From NCBI GenBank assembly GCA_021845835.1, contig JAJZVE010000044.1, forward strand, positions 1 to 14,446: a stretch of 14,446 nucleotides of DNA, written 5' to 3'. Both the position numbers and the translations under genes were made by a program. Within the stretch, counting starts at the first letter, position 1. Each line of letters opens with the position of its first letter. This document shows positions 1 to 6,913 of the stretch, piece by piece. The notes below the pieces were generated by a model. That model saw nothing but the letters and a program-made list of their open reading frames with translations, was not told where the DNA came from and did not search any database. This DNA is from Pseudomonadota bacterium. GTDB taxonomy: Bacteria; Pseudomonadota; Alphaproteobacteria; Acetobacterales; Acetobacteraceae.

Positions 1-238
1 CGGTCACCGGCGCGCCGCGCCAGCGCACCTCGCCCGCGGTCGGCCGCAGCAGGCCGGCGACGATGCGCAGCAGCGTCGATTTTCCGGATCCGGAACGTCC
101 GAGCAGGCCGACGATCTCGCCGCTGTGCAGCGTGAGATTGACATCCTCCAGCACCAGCAGATCGGCGGTGCTGTCCTTGTGGTAGGACTGCCGGCAGGCG
201 CGGACCTCCAGCAGCGGCGCGGCGGCGGTGGCGTCCAT
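1..238 (-). CDS. ABC transporter ATP-binding protein, N-terminal part (runs off the left edge)
   Basis: Only the first 79 codons are present. They encode the start of an ABC-type nucleotide-binding subunit that would power the permease encoded just upstream. The Walker A P-loop GRSGSGKST lies at residues 47-55, preceded by the usual beta-strand region ([19 protein letters not shown]) and followed by [16 protein letters not shown]. These are typical of the nitrate/sulfonate/taurine-type ATPases. The ATG at 238-236 has a good ribosome binding site (GAGG, complement of 246-249, 7 nt spacing). That site lies beside the permease stop codon, so the two genes are translated as a pair 11 bp apart. 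The signature, Walker B and C-terminus lie outside the window. Permeases of the neighbouring fused type usually pair with an ATPase carrying an extra C-terminal domain, which cannot be checked here. The substrate is unknown. Confidence 0.9.
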   Translation of the reverse strand, partial: MDATAAAPLLEVRACRQSYHKDSTADLLVLEDVNLTLHSGEIVGLLGRSGSGKSTLLRIVAGLLRPTAGEVRWRGAPVT

Positions 239-249
239 GTCGTTGCCTC

Positions 250-1980
250 TCAGGTCAGGGTGAGCCGGCGGGTCGCGTAGGCATAGAGCGGCCGCCACAG
301 CGCGCGATTGAACGACAGCACGAACACCGACATGACCGCAACGCCGAGCACGATGCGCGGGAAGTCGCCGGCGTCGGTGGCGTGCGCGATGTAGGCGCCG
401 AGACCGTGCGCCGAGATCTTGTCGTCGCCCCAGGTCGCCACCTCGGCGACGATGGCGGCGTTCCAGGAGCCGCCGGAGGCGGTGATTGCACCGGTGACAA
501 AATAGGGGAAAATCCCCGGCAGCATCACGCGCCGCCACCACAGCCAGCCGCGCACGCCAAAATTCTTCGCCGCTTCCTGCAGGTCGCCGGGAAAGGCGGA
601 GGCGCCGGCGACCACGTTGAACAGGATGTACCACTGCGTGCCGAGAATCATCAGCGGCGTCAGCCAGATGTCGGCGTTGAGGTGGTAGCGCACGATGACC
701 ACGACGAAGATCGGGAACAGCAGGTTCGCCGGGAAGGCGGCGAGGAACTGCGCCGCGACCTGGATGCGCCGCGCCCAGTCGGGCCGCAGTCCGATCCACA
801 CGCCGATCGGCACCCAGACCAGCGCGGCGAGCGCGATCAGCACCACGACGCGCAGCAGCGTGATGAAGCCGAGTCCGACCGCCTCGCCGAGATCGTTCCA
901 GCCGATATGGCTGCCGATGATGTAGGCAATCAGCTTCCATGCCGCGAACAGCGTCACCAGCGCGACCAGCGCGAAGAACGCCGCGTCTGCGGCACCGGAC
1001 GAGACGCGCCGCGCCGCCACCGCGCGCCCGGTGGGACGGCCGATCGGCAACCGCGTGATCGCGCCGACAGCATCGGCGAGCGCATCGCCGGCCCGCCGCA
1101 GCACCGCGGTGCGGCGCAGCAGTTGCAGCACCCACGGATCCGCGGCGACCGCGCCGGCGGTCATCTCGAAACGGAACTTCGCCGACCACGCCACCAGCGG
1201 ACGGAACAGCAACTGGTCATACAGCACGATCACCACCAGCATGGCGGCGATCGCCCACAGCACCGCGCCGAGGTCGCGCCGTTCCAGCGCCTCCGCGACG
1301 TAGGAGCCGATGCCCGGCAGCTTCCAGGTCTTGTCGCCGAGCGTGATCGCCTCCGAGGCGACCACGAAGAACCAGCCGCCCGACATCGACAGCATGGTGT
1401 TCCACACCAGGCCCGGCACGCCGAACGGCGCGTCCAGCCGCCAGAACCGCTGCCAGGAGGTGAGGCGGAAACTCTGCGTCGCCTCCTCCAGGTCGCGCGG
1501 CACCATGGTCAGCGCCTGGTACAGGCTGAACGCCATGTTCCAGGCCTGGCTGGTGAAGATCGCGAAGATGGCGGCGAGTTCCAGGCCGGCGACCCTGCCG
1601 GGGAACAGGCCCATGAAAAACACCGTGGTGAACGACAGGAAGCCCAGGATCGGCACCGACTGCAGCACGTCCAGCAGCGGGATCATCACCAGGCCGGCGC
1701 GCCGGCTCTTTGCCGCCAGCGGCGCGTAGGTGAAGGTGAACAGCAGCGAACAGCCGAGGGCGGCGAACATGCGCAGGGTGGTGCGCAGCGCGTATTCCGG
1801 CAGCCGCGCCGGATCGAGGCTGACCGACACCGCTTCGGGCGCGTCGATCGGCCGGAACGTCTGCGGCGTGACATGCGCGACCGCGGCGATGGCGGCGAAC
1901 ACGCACAGCAGCGCAACAACGTCCCAGCCGTTCGGCAGCCGCCTGCCGTGGGCCAGGACCGGATGGACGGTGCTCGACAT
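250..1980 (-). CDS. ABC transporter permease, fused two-domain (duplicated BPD_transp_1) type
   Basis: This is an inner-membrane permease in which two binding-protein-dependent transport domains are joined in one chain of about 576 residues. It resembles the 'duplicated permease component' anion-transport family (COG4986 type). With the start at 1980, hydrophobic segments begin near residues 20-40. The first EAA-like loop ([21 protein letters not shown]) is at about 165-185 and the second ([21 protein letters not shown]) at about 468-488. A hydrophilic linker joins the halves at about 275-330. One polypeptide therefore probably replaces the usual permease dimer. The frame stays open to an ATG at 2016, but that ATG sits inside a candidate -10 element and has no Shine-Dalgarno sequence, so I prefer the internal ATG at 1980. 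The ATPase gene follows 11 bp later. No substrate-binding protein gene is visible. The transported anion or sulfur/nitrogen compound cannot be told from sequence. Confidence 0.88.
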   Translation of the reverse strand: MSSTVHPVLAHGRRLPNGWDVVALLCVFAAIAAVAHVTPQTFRPIDAPEAVSVSLDPARLPEYALRTTLRMFAALGCSLLFTFTYAPLAAKSRRAGLVMIPLLDVLQSVPILGFLSFTTVFFMGLFPGRVAGLELAAIFAIFTSQAWNMAFSLYQALTMVPRDLEEATQSFRLTSWQRFWRLDAPFGVPGLVWNTMLSMSGGWFFVVASEAITLGDKTWKLPGIGSYVAEALERRDLGAVLWAIAAMLVVIVLYDQLLFRPLVAWSAKFRFEMTAGAVAADPWVLQLLRRTAVLRRAGDALADAVGAITRLPIGRPTGRAVAARRVSSGAADAAFFALVALVTLFAAWKLIAYIIGSHIGWNDLGEAVGLGFITLLRVVVLIALAALVWVPIGVWIGLRPDWARRIQVAAQFLAAFPANLLFPIFVVVIVRYHLNADIWLTPLMILGTQWYILFNVVAGASAFPGDLQEAAKNFGVRGWLWWRRVMLPGIFPYFVTGAITASGGSWNAAIVAEVATWGDDKISAHGLGAYIAHATDAGDFPRIVLGVAVMSVFVLSFNRALWRPLYAYATRRLTLT

Positions 1981-2014
1981 GCAGGCGACCCCACGAACAG
2001 GCAACGACCCGCCC

Positions 2015-2045
2015 ATTATCGCGGGTTGCGCCGCGGTGTCATCAA
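2015..2045 (-). promoter_or_regulatory. Candidate sigma-70 promoter for the ABC permease operon
   Basis: On the minus strand a TTGATG -35 (2045-2040) and a GATAAT -10 (2020-2015) lie in the gap between dut and the permease gene. The spacer is 19 bp, longer than ideal. Transcription would begin near 2008, giving a leader of about 28 nt to the ATG at 1980. This also argues against the upstream ATG at 2016, which overlaps the -10. Prediction by eye only. Confidence 0.35.
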
Positions 2046-2081
2046 GGCGGAGATTGCCATTCCGTTAGGGTCTGCCCGCCG

Positions 2082-2531
2082 CTAGCGCATCCCCGTGCTG
2101 CCGAACCCGCCGTCCCCGCGCCCGCTCGGCGGCAGCGTCGCGACTTCATGCCAGCGCGCCCGCACGACCGGGGCCAGTACCGCCTGGGCAATGCGCATGC
2201 CGCGTTCGATGGTGAACGGCGCCGCGCCGGCGTTCATCACGATCACCTGCAGCTCGCCGCGATAATCCTCGTCCACGGTGCCGGGGCCGTTGGGCAGCAC
2301 GATGCCGTGCTTGAGCGCGAGGCCGGAGCGCGGGCGCACCTGCAGCTCGTAGCCGGGCGGCAGCGCGATGGCGAGGCCGGTCGGCACCAGCACGCGCGCG
2401 CCCGGCAGCAGGGTCAGCGGCTCCGCCACCGCCGCCAGCAGGTCCATTCCCGCCGCGCCGGCAGTGGCATAGGCGGGCAGCGGCAGCCCCTCGGCATGCG
2501 GCAGACGGCGGACGGCGATCGGCACGGTCAT
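2082..2531 (-). CDS. dut: dUTP diphosphatase (dUTPase)
   Basis: Dut hydrolyses dUTP to dUMP and pyrophosphate in the cytoplasm. This keeps uracil out of DNA and supplies dUMP for thymidylate synthesis. The 149-residue product has the normal length of the trimeric family and all five motifs in order: AGAAGMDL (24-31), RPRSGLA (66-72), [11 protein letters not shown] (84-94, with the catalytic Asp), RIAQAVL (113-119) and the C-terminal flexible arm [10 protein letters not shown] (138-147). The ATG shares bases with the coaBC stop codon (ATGA, 2531-2528), so translation is probably coupled to coaBC. This dut sits directly after coaBC, an arrangement common in proteobacteria. It is the last gene of the ubiE-coaBC-dut operon; no clear terminator follows. 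Confidence 0.97.
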   Translation of the reverse strand: MTVPIAVRRLPHAEGLPLPAYATAGAAGMDLLAAVAEPLTLLPGARVLVPTGLAIALPPGYELQVRPRSGLALKHGIVLPNGPGTVDEDYRGELQVIVMNAGAAPFTIERGMRIAQAVLAPVVRARWHEVATLPPSGRGDGGFGSTGMR

Positions 2532-3745
2532 GCCAGCGCCGCCGCGATCCGCTGTGCCAGCCGCCGCGCCACCTCCGCCTTGGCGGCGCGCGGCCAGTGC
2601 TCGAATCCGGCCTGCGTCAGCAGATGCACCTCGTTCTCCGCCCCGCCCATCGCGCCGCCCTCTGCGCTCACGTCGTTGGCGACGATCCAGTCGCAGCCCT
2701 TGCGCCGGCGCTTGTCGGCGGCGTGCTGCTCCAGGTCCTGCGTCTCCGCGGCGAACCCCACCACGAGGCGCGGGCGCAGCGGACCGGGGGCGGCGAGGGT
2801 TGCCAGGATGTCGGGATTGGGCAGCAGTGCCAGGGCAGGCGGCGCGCCGCCCGGCGTCTTCTTGATCTTCTGCCCTGCCGCCTGCGCCACGCGCCAGTCG
2901 GCCACCGCGGCGGCGCACACGGCGGCATCGGCGGGCAGCGCGGCCTCGCAGGCGGCGAGCATCTCGGTTGCGCTTTCGACATGGCGGACAGCGACGCCCG
3001 GCGGATCGGCGATCGCCACCGGCCCGCTGACCAGCGTCACGCGCGCGCCGAGCTCGGCCAGCGCCGCGGCAATGGCGTGGCCCTGCCTGCCGCTGCTGCG
3101 GTTGGCGAGGTAGCGCACCGGGTCGATCGGCTCGTGCGTCGGCCCGCTGGTCACCAGCACGTGCCGCCCGGCCAGCGGCTGCGCCGGCGGCGCGAGCAGG
3201 TCCGCGATGGCGGCGAGGATCGTCGGCGGCTCGGCGAGCCGGCCGGGGCCGAACTCGTTGCACGCCATCGCCCCCTCCTCCGGCCCGACCACGGCGACGC
3301 CGCGCGCGGCCAGGCTCGCCATGTTGGCGACGGTCGCCGGATGCTGCCACATGCGCACGTTCATCGCGGGGGCGACCAGCACGCGCTTGTCGGTGGCGAG
3401 CAGCAGGGTGCTGGCCAGATCGTCCGCCAGCCCCGCCGCCATCTTGGCGAGGAGGTCGGCCGACGCCGGCACCACCACCACCAGGTCGGCGGCGCGCGAT
3501 AGCTGGATATGGCCCATCTCGCTCTCGTCGGTGAGCGAAAACAGGTCGGTATAGACGCGCGCCTCGGTCAGCGCCTGCAACGACAGCGCGGTGACGAACT
3601 GCGCCCCGCCCGCGGTCAGCACCGCGGTCACGGCGCAATCCTCGCGCTTCAGCAGGCGCACCAGTTCCAGCGCCTTGAAGGCGGCGATGCCGCCCGCAAC
3701 GATCAGCAGGAGGCGGCGTCCCGCGAGGCTCCCCATCGGGATCAC
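2528..3745 (-). CDS. coaBC: Bifunctional phosphopantothenoylcysteine decarboxylase / phosphopantothenate-cysteine ligase
   Basis: CoaBC carries out two consecutive steps of coenzyme A synthesis: joining cysteine to 4'-phosphopantothenate (CoaB) and decarboxylating the product (CoaC, an FMN enzyme). The 405-residue chain has the CoaC half first. It shows the flavoprotein [13 protein letters not shown] (18-30), catalytic His79 in HIQL, the PAMNVRMW motif (126-133, Asn129) and the substrate-clamp Cys162 in [10 protein letters not shown]. The CoaB half begins near 192 with [24 protein letters not shown] (197-219), then AAAVADWR (278-285), KIKK (293-296), NPDIL (310-314), GFAAET (330-335) and ANDV (356-359). 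All key residues are present. The start is a GTG at 3745 overlapping the ubiE stop as GTGA; an ATG three codons later (3736) is an alternative. The 3' end overlaps dut by 4 bp. Confidence 0.97.
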   Translation of the reverse strand: MIPMGSLAGRRLLLIVAGGIAAFKALELVRLLKREDCAVTAVLTAGGAQFVTALSLQALTEARVYTDLFSLTDESEMGHIQLSRAADLVVVVPASADLLAKMAAGLADDLASTLLLATDKRVLVAPAMNVRMWQHPATVANMASLAARGVAVVGPEEGAMACNEFGPGRLAEPPTILAAIADLLAPPAQPLAGRHVLVTSGPTHEPIDPVRYLANRSSGRQGHAIAAALAELGARVTLVSGPVAIADPPGVAVRHVESATEMLAACEAALPADAAVCAAAVADWRVAQAAGQKIKKTPGGAPPALALLPNPDILATLAAPGPLRPRLVVGFAAETQDLEQHAADKRRRKGCDWIVANDVSAEGGAMGGAENEVHLLTQAGFEHWPRAAKAEVARRLAQRIAAALA

Positions 3746-4494
3746 AATCGCCAGCCGCTATGGATCGCGGCGATCCCGCCGGAGAGGTTGCGCACCCGCA
3801 CGCGCGCCAGCCCCGCCTGCTCCATCATGCCGGCGAGCGTCGCCTGGTCGGGGAAGGTGCGGATGCTCTCGGCCAGGTACTGGTAGCTGGCCTCGTCCTG
3901 CGCCACCACGCGACCGAGTCGCGGCAGCACATGGAAGCTCCAGGCATCGTAGATCGGCCGCAGCGCCGCCACCTGCACGCGGCTGAACTCCAGGCACAGG
4001 AACCGCCCGCCCGGCCGCAGCACGCGCCGCGCCTCGCGCAGCACCGCCGGCTTGTCGGTGCAGTTGCGCAGGCCGAAGGCGATCGACACGACGTCGACGC
4101 AGCGGTCGGGCAGCGGCAGCCGCTCGGCGTCGGCGACCAGGAACGCGAGGTCGCGCAGCAGTCCGCGCGACACCGCGCGGGAGCGGCCGACCGCCAGCAT
4201 CGCCGGGTTCACGTCGGAGAGCAGCACCGGCCCGCCGCCGCGCCGGACCCAGCCGAAGCTGATATCGCCGGTGCCGCCGGCGAGATCGAGCAGGCGCCGG
4301 CCCGGCCGCGGATCGAGCGCGACGACGAATTCGCGCTTCCAGGCGCGATGCACGCCGAGCGACATCAGGTCGTTCATCAGGTCGTAGCGCGTCGCCACGC
4401 TCGCGAACACGTCGCGCACCAGGCCGCGCTTCTCGTCCGGCAGCACCTGGCGGAAGCCGAAATCGACCGTTGCGGGGGCGGGGTTGTCGCTCAT
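3742..4494 (-). CDS. ubiE: Demethylmenaquinone / 2-polyprenyl-6-methoxy-1,4-benzoquinol C-methyltransferase
   Basis: UbiE is a SAM-dependent C-methyltransferase of ubiquinone (and, where present, menaquinone) synthesis, acting at the membrane on a polyprenylated quinol. The 250-residue protein has the standard length and family hallmarks: FGFRQV (12-17), [19 protein letters not shown] (29-47), the SAM-binding loop DLAGGTGD (70-77), [13 protein letters not shown] (138-150), [15 protein letters not shown] (157-171), [12 protein letters not shown] (204-215) and the C-terminal HSGWRL. The ATG at 4494 has no convincing Shine-Dalgarno sequence and lies only 29 bp from the divergent mutM start, so the transcript may be nearly leaderless. 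It heads the operon with coaBC and dut. In many alphaproteobacteria ubiB is, as I recall, between ubiE and coaBC; here the two overlap directly and ubiB is absent from this position. Confidence 0.97.
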   Translation of the reverse strand: MSDNPAPATVDFGFRQVLPDEKRGLVRDVFASVATRYDLMNDLMSLGVHRAWKREFVVALDPRPGRRLLDLAGGTGDISFGWVRRGGGPVLLSDVNPAMLAVGRSRAVSRGLLRDLAFLVADAERLPLPDRCVDVVSIAFGLRNCTDKPAVLREARRVLRPGGRFLCLEFSRVQVAALRPIYDAWSFHVLPRLGRVVAQDEASYQYLAESIRTFPDQATLAGMMEQAGLARVRVRNLSGGIAAIHSGWRL

Positions 4495-4502
4495 GGCGCG
4501 GA

Positions 4503-4510
4503 GCTATAGC
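4503..4510. promoter_or_regulatory. Symmetric TATA-like element between ubiE and mutM (candidate shared -10)
   Basis: The 8-bp palindrome GCTATAGC lies near the middle of the 29-bp gap between two divergent start codons and reads TATAGC on both strands. Used as a -10, it would place the mutM start site near 4517 and the ubiE start site near 4496, within a few bases of each start codon. Neither gene has a Shine-Dalgarno sequence in the gap, which agrees with near-leaderless mRNAs. No good -35 is seen for either direction; the best on the plus strand is TTGTCG at 4484-4489 with a short 15-bp spacer. Confidence 0.35.
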
Positions 4511-4523
4511 GTGAAACCCTGTC

Positions 4524-5366
4524 ATGCCGGAACTCCCCGAGGTCGAGACGGTGATGCGCGGCCTGCGCGCGCGGCTGCAGGGCCAGCGCATCCGCCGCGC
4601 CGTGGTCACGCGCCCGGACATGCGCTGGGCGTTCCCGCCCGGCCTCGCCGACCACCTGAGCGGCGCGCGCGTGGCAAGCTTCCGGCGGCGCGCCAAATAC
4701 ATCCTGATGCGGCTCGACGGCGGGCTGTCGGTGCTGATCCATCTCGGCATGTCGGGCCGGATGGTGCTGGCCCCGCTGGACGGCATGCCCGCCCCGCCGC
4801 ACGAGCATGTGCGGCTGGAGACCGAGGACGGCTGGCGCGTCGGCTTCGTCGATCCGCGCCGCTTCGGCGCCGTCGATCTGGTGCCGACCGACGCCGAGGA
4901 CGCGCACCGGCTGCTGGCCGGGCTGGGGCCGGAGCCGCTGGACGACGGCTTCACGCCCGAGGTGCTGTCGGCGGCGCTGGCCGGGCGGCGGACGCCGGTC
5001 AAGGCGGCGCTGCTCGACCAGCGCACCGTCGCCGGCCTGGGCAACATCTATGTGTGCGAGGCGTTGCACCGCGCCGGCATCAGCCCGCTGCGCGCCGCGC
5101 ACACCATCCCCGGCGCGCGCGCCGCGCGTCTGGTGCCGGCGATCCGCGCGGTGCTGGGCGAAGCGATCGCGGCCGGCGGATCGTCGCTGCGCGATTACGT
5201 GCAGCCGGACGGCGAGCTGGGCTATTTCCAGCATGCCTGGCGCGTCTATGGGCGCGAGGGCGAACCCTGCGGCGCCGCCTGTCCCGGCCCGCCGGCCTGC
5301 GCCGGCGTGCGGCGTGTGGTGCAGTCGGCGCGCAGCAGCTTCTATTGCCCGCGCGCGCAACGCTAG
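4524..5366 (+). CDS. mutM: Formamidopyrimidine-DNA glycosylase (8-oxoguanine repair) with a divergent zinc finger
   Basis: MutM (Fpg) excises 8-oxoguanine and formamidopyrimidines and nicks the abasic site. The 280-residue product begins [10 protein letters not shown], so the catalytic Pro and Glu follow the initiator Met. Lys58 (FRRRAKY), HLGMSGRM, the DPRRFG region and the helix-two-turn-helix segment ([19 protein letters not shown]) are conserved. The C-terminal zinc finger is unusual. The expected last Cys-x2-Cys-Gln is Cys275-Pro-Arg-Ala278-Gln, so the fourth ligand is Ala (GCG at 5355-5357). Upstream cysteines are at 249, 253 and 259, spaced differently from the usual C-x(2-4)-C. Arg270 in the lesion-reading ARSSFYC segment is kept. 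The protein is probably active, with Cys249 perhaps replacing the lost ligand. It is divergent from ubiE and is followed 35 bp later by an enoyl-CoA hydratase gene. Confidence 0.95.
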   Translation: MPELPEVETVMRGLRARLQGQRIRRAVVTRPDMRWAFPPGLADHLSGARVASFRRRAKYILMRLDGGLSVLIHLGMSGRMVLAPLDGMPAPPHEHVRLETEDGWRVGFVDPRRFGAVDLVPTDAEDAHRLLAGLGPEPLDDGFTPEVLSAALAGRRTPVKAALLDQRTVAGLGNIYVCEALHRAGISPLRAAHTIPGARAARLVPAIRAVLGEAIAAGGSSLRDYVQPDGELGYFQHAWRVYGREGEPCGAACPGPPACAGVRRVVQSARSSFYCPRAQR

Positions 5367-5401
5367 CTAAAGCGGCGGCGGCCCGGGCACGGAGAACGGC
5401 G

Positions 5402-6181
5402 ATGGCGGATTTCGAGACGATCCTGGTGGAGACGCATGGCCGCGTCGGCCTGATCCGGCTGAACCGGCCGCAGGCGATGAACGCGCTGTGCGACCAGATG
5501 ATGGCCGAGCTCGGCACGCAGCTCGACGCCTTCGCCGCCGATGGGGGCATCGGTGCGGTCGTGCTCACCGGCTCGGACAAGGCGTTCGCCGCCGGCGCCG
5601 ACATCAAGGAGATGAAGGACCGCAGCTATCCCGCGGTGCTGGACGACGACTGGATCGGCAAGCGGTGGGAACGCATCGTCAGCCTGCGCAAGCCGACCAT
5701 CGCCGCGGTGGCGGGCTACGCGCTGGGCGGCGGCTGCGAACTCGCCATGATGTGCGACATCATCCTCGCCGCCGACACGGCCAAATTCGGCCAGCCGGAA
5801 ATCAATCTCGGGGTCATTCCGGGGGCAGGCGGCTCGCAGCGGCTGACGCGCGCGGTCGGCAAGGCGAAGGCGATGGACATGATCCTGACCGGCCGCATGA
5901 TGGACGCGGCGGAGGCGGAACGCTGCAGCCTGGTTTCCCGCGTGTTCCCCGCCGACGCGCTGGTCGCCGAGGCGATCAGGATCGCGGACCGCATCGCCGC
6001 GCTGTCGCCGGTCGCGGCGGCGCTGGCCAAGCAGGCGGTGAACCGCGCCTTCGAAACCACGCTCGCCGAAGGCGTGCGGGCCGAGCGGTCGCTGTTCCTG
6101 TCGCTGTTCGGCACGCCGGACCAGCGCGAGGGCATGGCCGCCTTCATCGAGAAGCGGCGCGCGAATTTCGGCCAGGGATGA
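5402..6181 (+). CDS. Enoyl-CoA hydratase (crotonase family, mitochondrial ECHS1-like)
   Basis: This enzyme adds water across the 2,3 double bond of trans-2-enoyl-CoA in fatty-acid and amino-acid beta-oxidation, in the cytoplasm. The 259-residue sequence is very close to mitochondrial short-chain enoyl-CoA hydratase. The oxyanion-hole region [11 protein letters not shown] (61-71) and [16 protein letters not shown] (105-120) are present. Both catalytic glutamates are kept: Glu113 in GGCELA and Glu133 in [15 protein letters not shown]. The C-terminal [15 protein letters not shown] is typical. A strong Shine-Dalgarno sequence GGAG (5391-5394) lies 7 nt before the ATG. The gene is 35 bp downstream of mutM and may share its transcript. 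It could be named fadB1x, echA or paaF, but sequence alone does not choose, so no symbol is given. Confidence 0.95.
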   Translation: MADFETILVETHGRVGLIRLNRPQAMNALCDQMMAELGTQLDAFAADGGIGAVVLTGSDKAFAAGADIKEMKDRSYPAVLDDDWIGKRWERIVSLRKPTIAAVAGYALGGGCELAMMCDIILAADTAKFGQPEINLGVIPGAGGSQRLTRAVGKAKAMDMILTGRMMDAAEAERCSLVSRVFPADALVAEAIRIADRIAALSPVAAALAKQAVNRAFETTLAEGVRAERSLFLSLFGTPDQREGMAAFIEKRRANFGQG

Positions 6182-6195
6182 CGCGGCGCGTTTCC

Positions 6196-6224
6196 TTGAC
6201 TCACGGCGCGGCTGTGCCTATCAC
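6196..6224 (+). promoter_or_regulatory. Promoter of rpsT
   Basis: TTGACT (6196-6201) and TATCAC (6219-6224) are separated by 17 bp, a good alphaproteobacterial sigma-70-type promoter. It starts 14 bp after the enoyl-CoA hydratase stop codon. The start site would be near 6231, giving a leader of about 70 nt before rpsT. A GANTC methylation-type site overlaps the -35, but this may be chance. Confidence 0.6.
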
Positions 6225-6245
6225 ATGCCTCCCTGACTATCACCC

Positions 6246-6267
6246 CGGAGCGCCGGACGGCACTCCG
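6246..6267 (+). other. Leader hairpin upstream of rpsT
   Basis: Arms CGGAG-C-GCC (6246-6254) and GGC-A-CTCCG (6259-6267) fold around a GGAC loop, giving 8 pairs with one C/A mismatch. It lies in the predicted rpsT leader, about 34 nt before the start codon. Ribosomal protein S20 is known to control its own synthesis in E. coli; whether this hairpin has such a role is a guess. Confidence 0.35.
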
Positions 6268-6301
6268 ATTGTCCCCCATTTGATGTTTTCGCAGAGAGCC
6301 A

Positions 6302-6571
6302 ATGGCTAACAATGCATCTGCGCGCAAGCGCATCCGTCAGACCGAACGCCGTACCGAGCGCAACCAGGCGCGTAAGGCGCGCATGCGCACCTTCGTCAAG
6401 AAGGTCGAGACGGCGATCGCCACCGGCGACCGCGCCACAGCGGCGGAGGCGCTGCGCCTGGCGCAGCCGGAGATGCAGCGGGCCGCCACCAAGGGCGTGG
6501 TCCACAGCAATACCGTGGCGCGCAAGCTTTCGCGACTGTCCGCTCGCATCAAGATCCTGCCGACCGCCTGA
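6302..6571 (+). CDS. rpsT: 30S ribosomal protein S20
   Basis: S20 binds 16S rRNA in the body of the small ribosomal subunit. The 89-residue product has the normal length and the very basic helical composition of the family. It begins [21 protein letters not shown] and has the conserved segments [10 protein letters not shown] (28-37) and [16 protein letters not shown]. The start is ATG, preceded by a modest purine-rich AGAGAG (6293-6298). The gene has its own promoter and is followed by two hairpins, so it appears to be a single-gene transcription unit. Its position just upstream of dnaA is, from memory, shared with Caulobacter and other alphaproteobacteria. Confidence 0.97.
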   Translation: MANNASARKRIRQTERRTERNQARKARMRTFVKKVETAIATGDRATAAEALRLAQPEMQRAATKGVVHSNTVARKLSRLSARIKILPTA

Positions 6572-6573
6572 CG

Positions 6574-6604
6574 CGCCTCGGGCCGCCTGCCAGGCCACGA
6601 GGCG
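6574..6604 (+). terminator. Strong hairpin directly after rpsT (no U-tract)
   Basis: CGCCTCGGGCC (6574-6584) pairs with GGCC-A-CGAGGCG (6593-6604), 11 bp with a single bulged A and an 8-nt loop, starting 3 nt after the rpsT stop codon. No T-run follows, so it may protect the 3' end of the mRNA or slow polymerase rather than terminate alone. Confidence 0.4.
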
Positions 6605-6610
6605 GGAGGT

Positions 6611-6619
6611 GTGTCCACA
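6611..6619 (+). promoter_or_regulatory. Degenerate DnaA-box-like site
   Basis: GTGTCCACA matches the TTATCCACA consensus at 7 of 9 positions, including the whole TCCACA core. A weaker reverse-strand match (6 of 9) lies at 6633-6641. Both are upstream of dnaA, where autoregulatory sites are expected. A single site at this similarity could be chance. Confidence 0.25.
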
Positions 6620-6647
6620 GGCATTGTAACCGTGTGCGCAATAATAT

Positions 6648-6680
6648 GGCCCGGTGACTAAGCCCGGGCCTGATTTCTTG
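6648..6680 (+). terminator. Probable rho-independent terminator of rpsT
   Basis: GGCCCGG (6648-6654) and CCGGGCC (6664-6670) form a perfect 7-bp GC stem with a 9-nt loop, followed by TGATTTCTTG (6671-6680), a moderate T-rich tract. It would separate rpsT transcription from dnaA. Confidence 0.5.
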
Positions 6681-6913
6681 TGCGACTCAGGACGTTTATT
6701 TACGGCGGCCGTGCGTCCCGAATTTTCTATTGCCAGGGACCAGATTTCGGCTTAGTCATTTCTGCGTTGGCGGCGGGTGCCGTCATCCCGTAAGCGATCC
6801 GAGATTGATCCTGGGCGCCGGGACGGGCGTTGACCGGGGCGGCTGGCGGTATCGGCCGCGCGGGAAGGAGTGCGGTGATCCATGCCAGCTTGGGCGCGCG
6901 TGAGGACGGGGGC

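Larger units (their letters stand above)
6572..6913. other. rpsT-dnaA intergenic region (dnaA control region, candidate origin-proximal DNA)
   Basis: This 342-bp stretch has no convincing gene. The first 110 bp hold the two rpsT 3' hairpins and one degenerate DnaA-box-like site. About 6621-6765 contains the most AT-rich runs seen in the window (for example around 6641-6647, 6693-6701 and 6721-6731). From 6770 to 6913 it becomes GC-rich again and should be the dnaA leader. I could not pick a convincing dnaA promoter by eye: TTGACC at 6830 has only a 14-bp spacer to TATCGG. An in-frame upstream start at 6830 would extend DnaA by 28 residues, but that extension looks non-coding. No cluster of good DnaA boxes was found. 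Confidence 0.5.

Noticed and set aside
382..2085. 567-codon open frame on the plus strand opposite the ABC permease
   Set aside because: Antisense shadow with an extreme Arg/Gln/His composition, while the minus-strand frame is a clear membrane permease.
2082..3638. One long frame that joins an arginine-rich segment to dUTPase
   Set aside because: Only the last 149 residues are Dut. The part before 2531 is out of frame within coaBC, and the Dut start overlaps the coaBC stop as ATGA.
6830..6913. 28-residue N-terminal extension of DnaA
   Set aside because: The extension has no similarity to DnaA domain I, while the ATG at 6914 has a good GAGGA at 7 nt.
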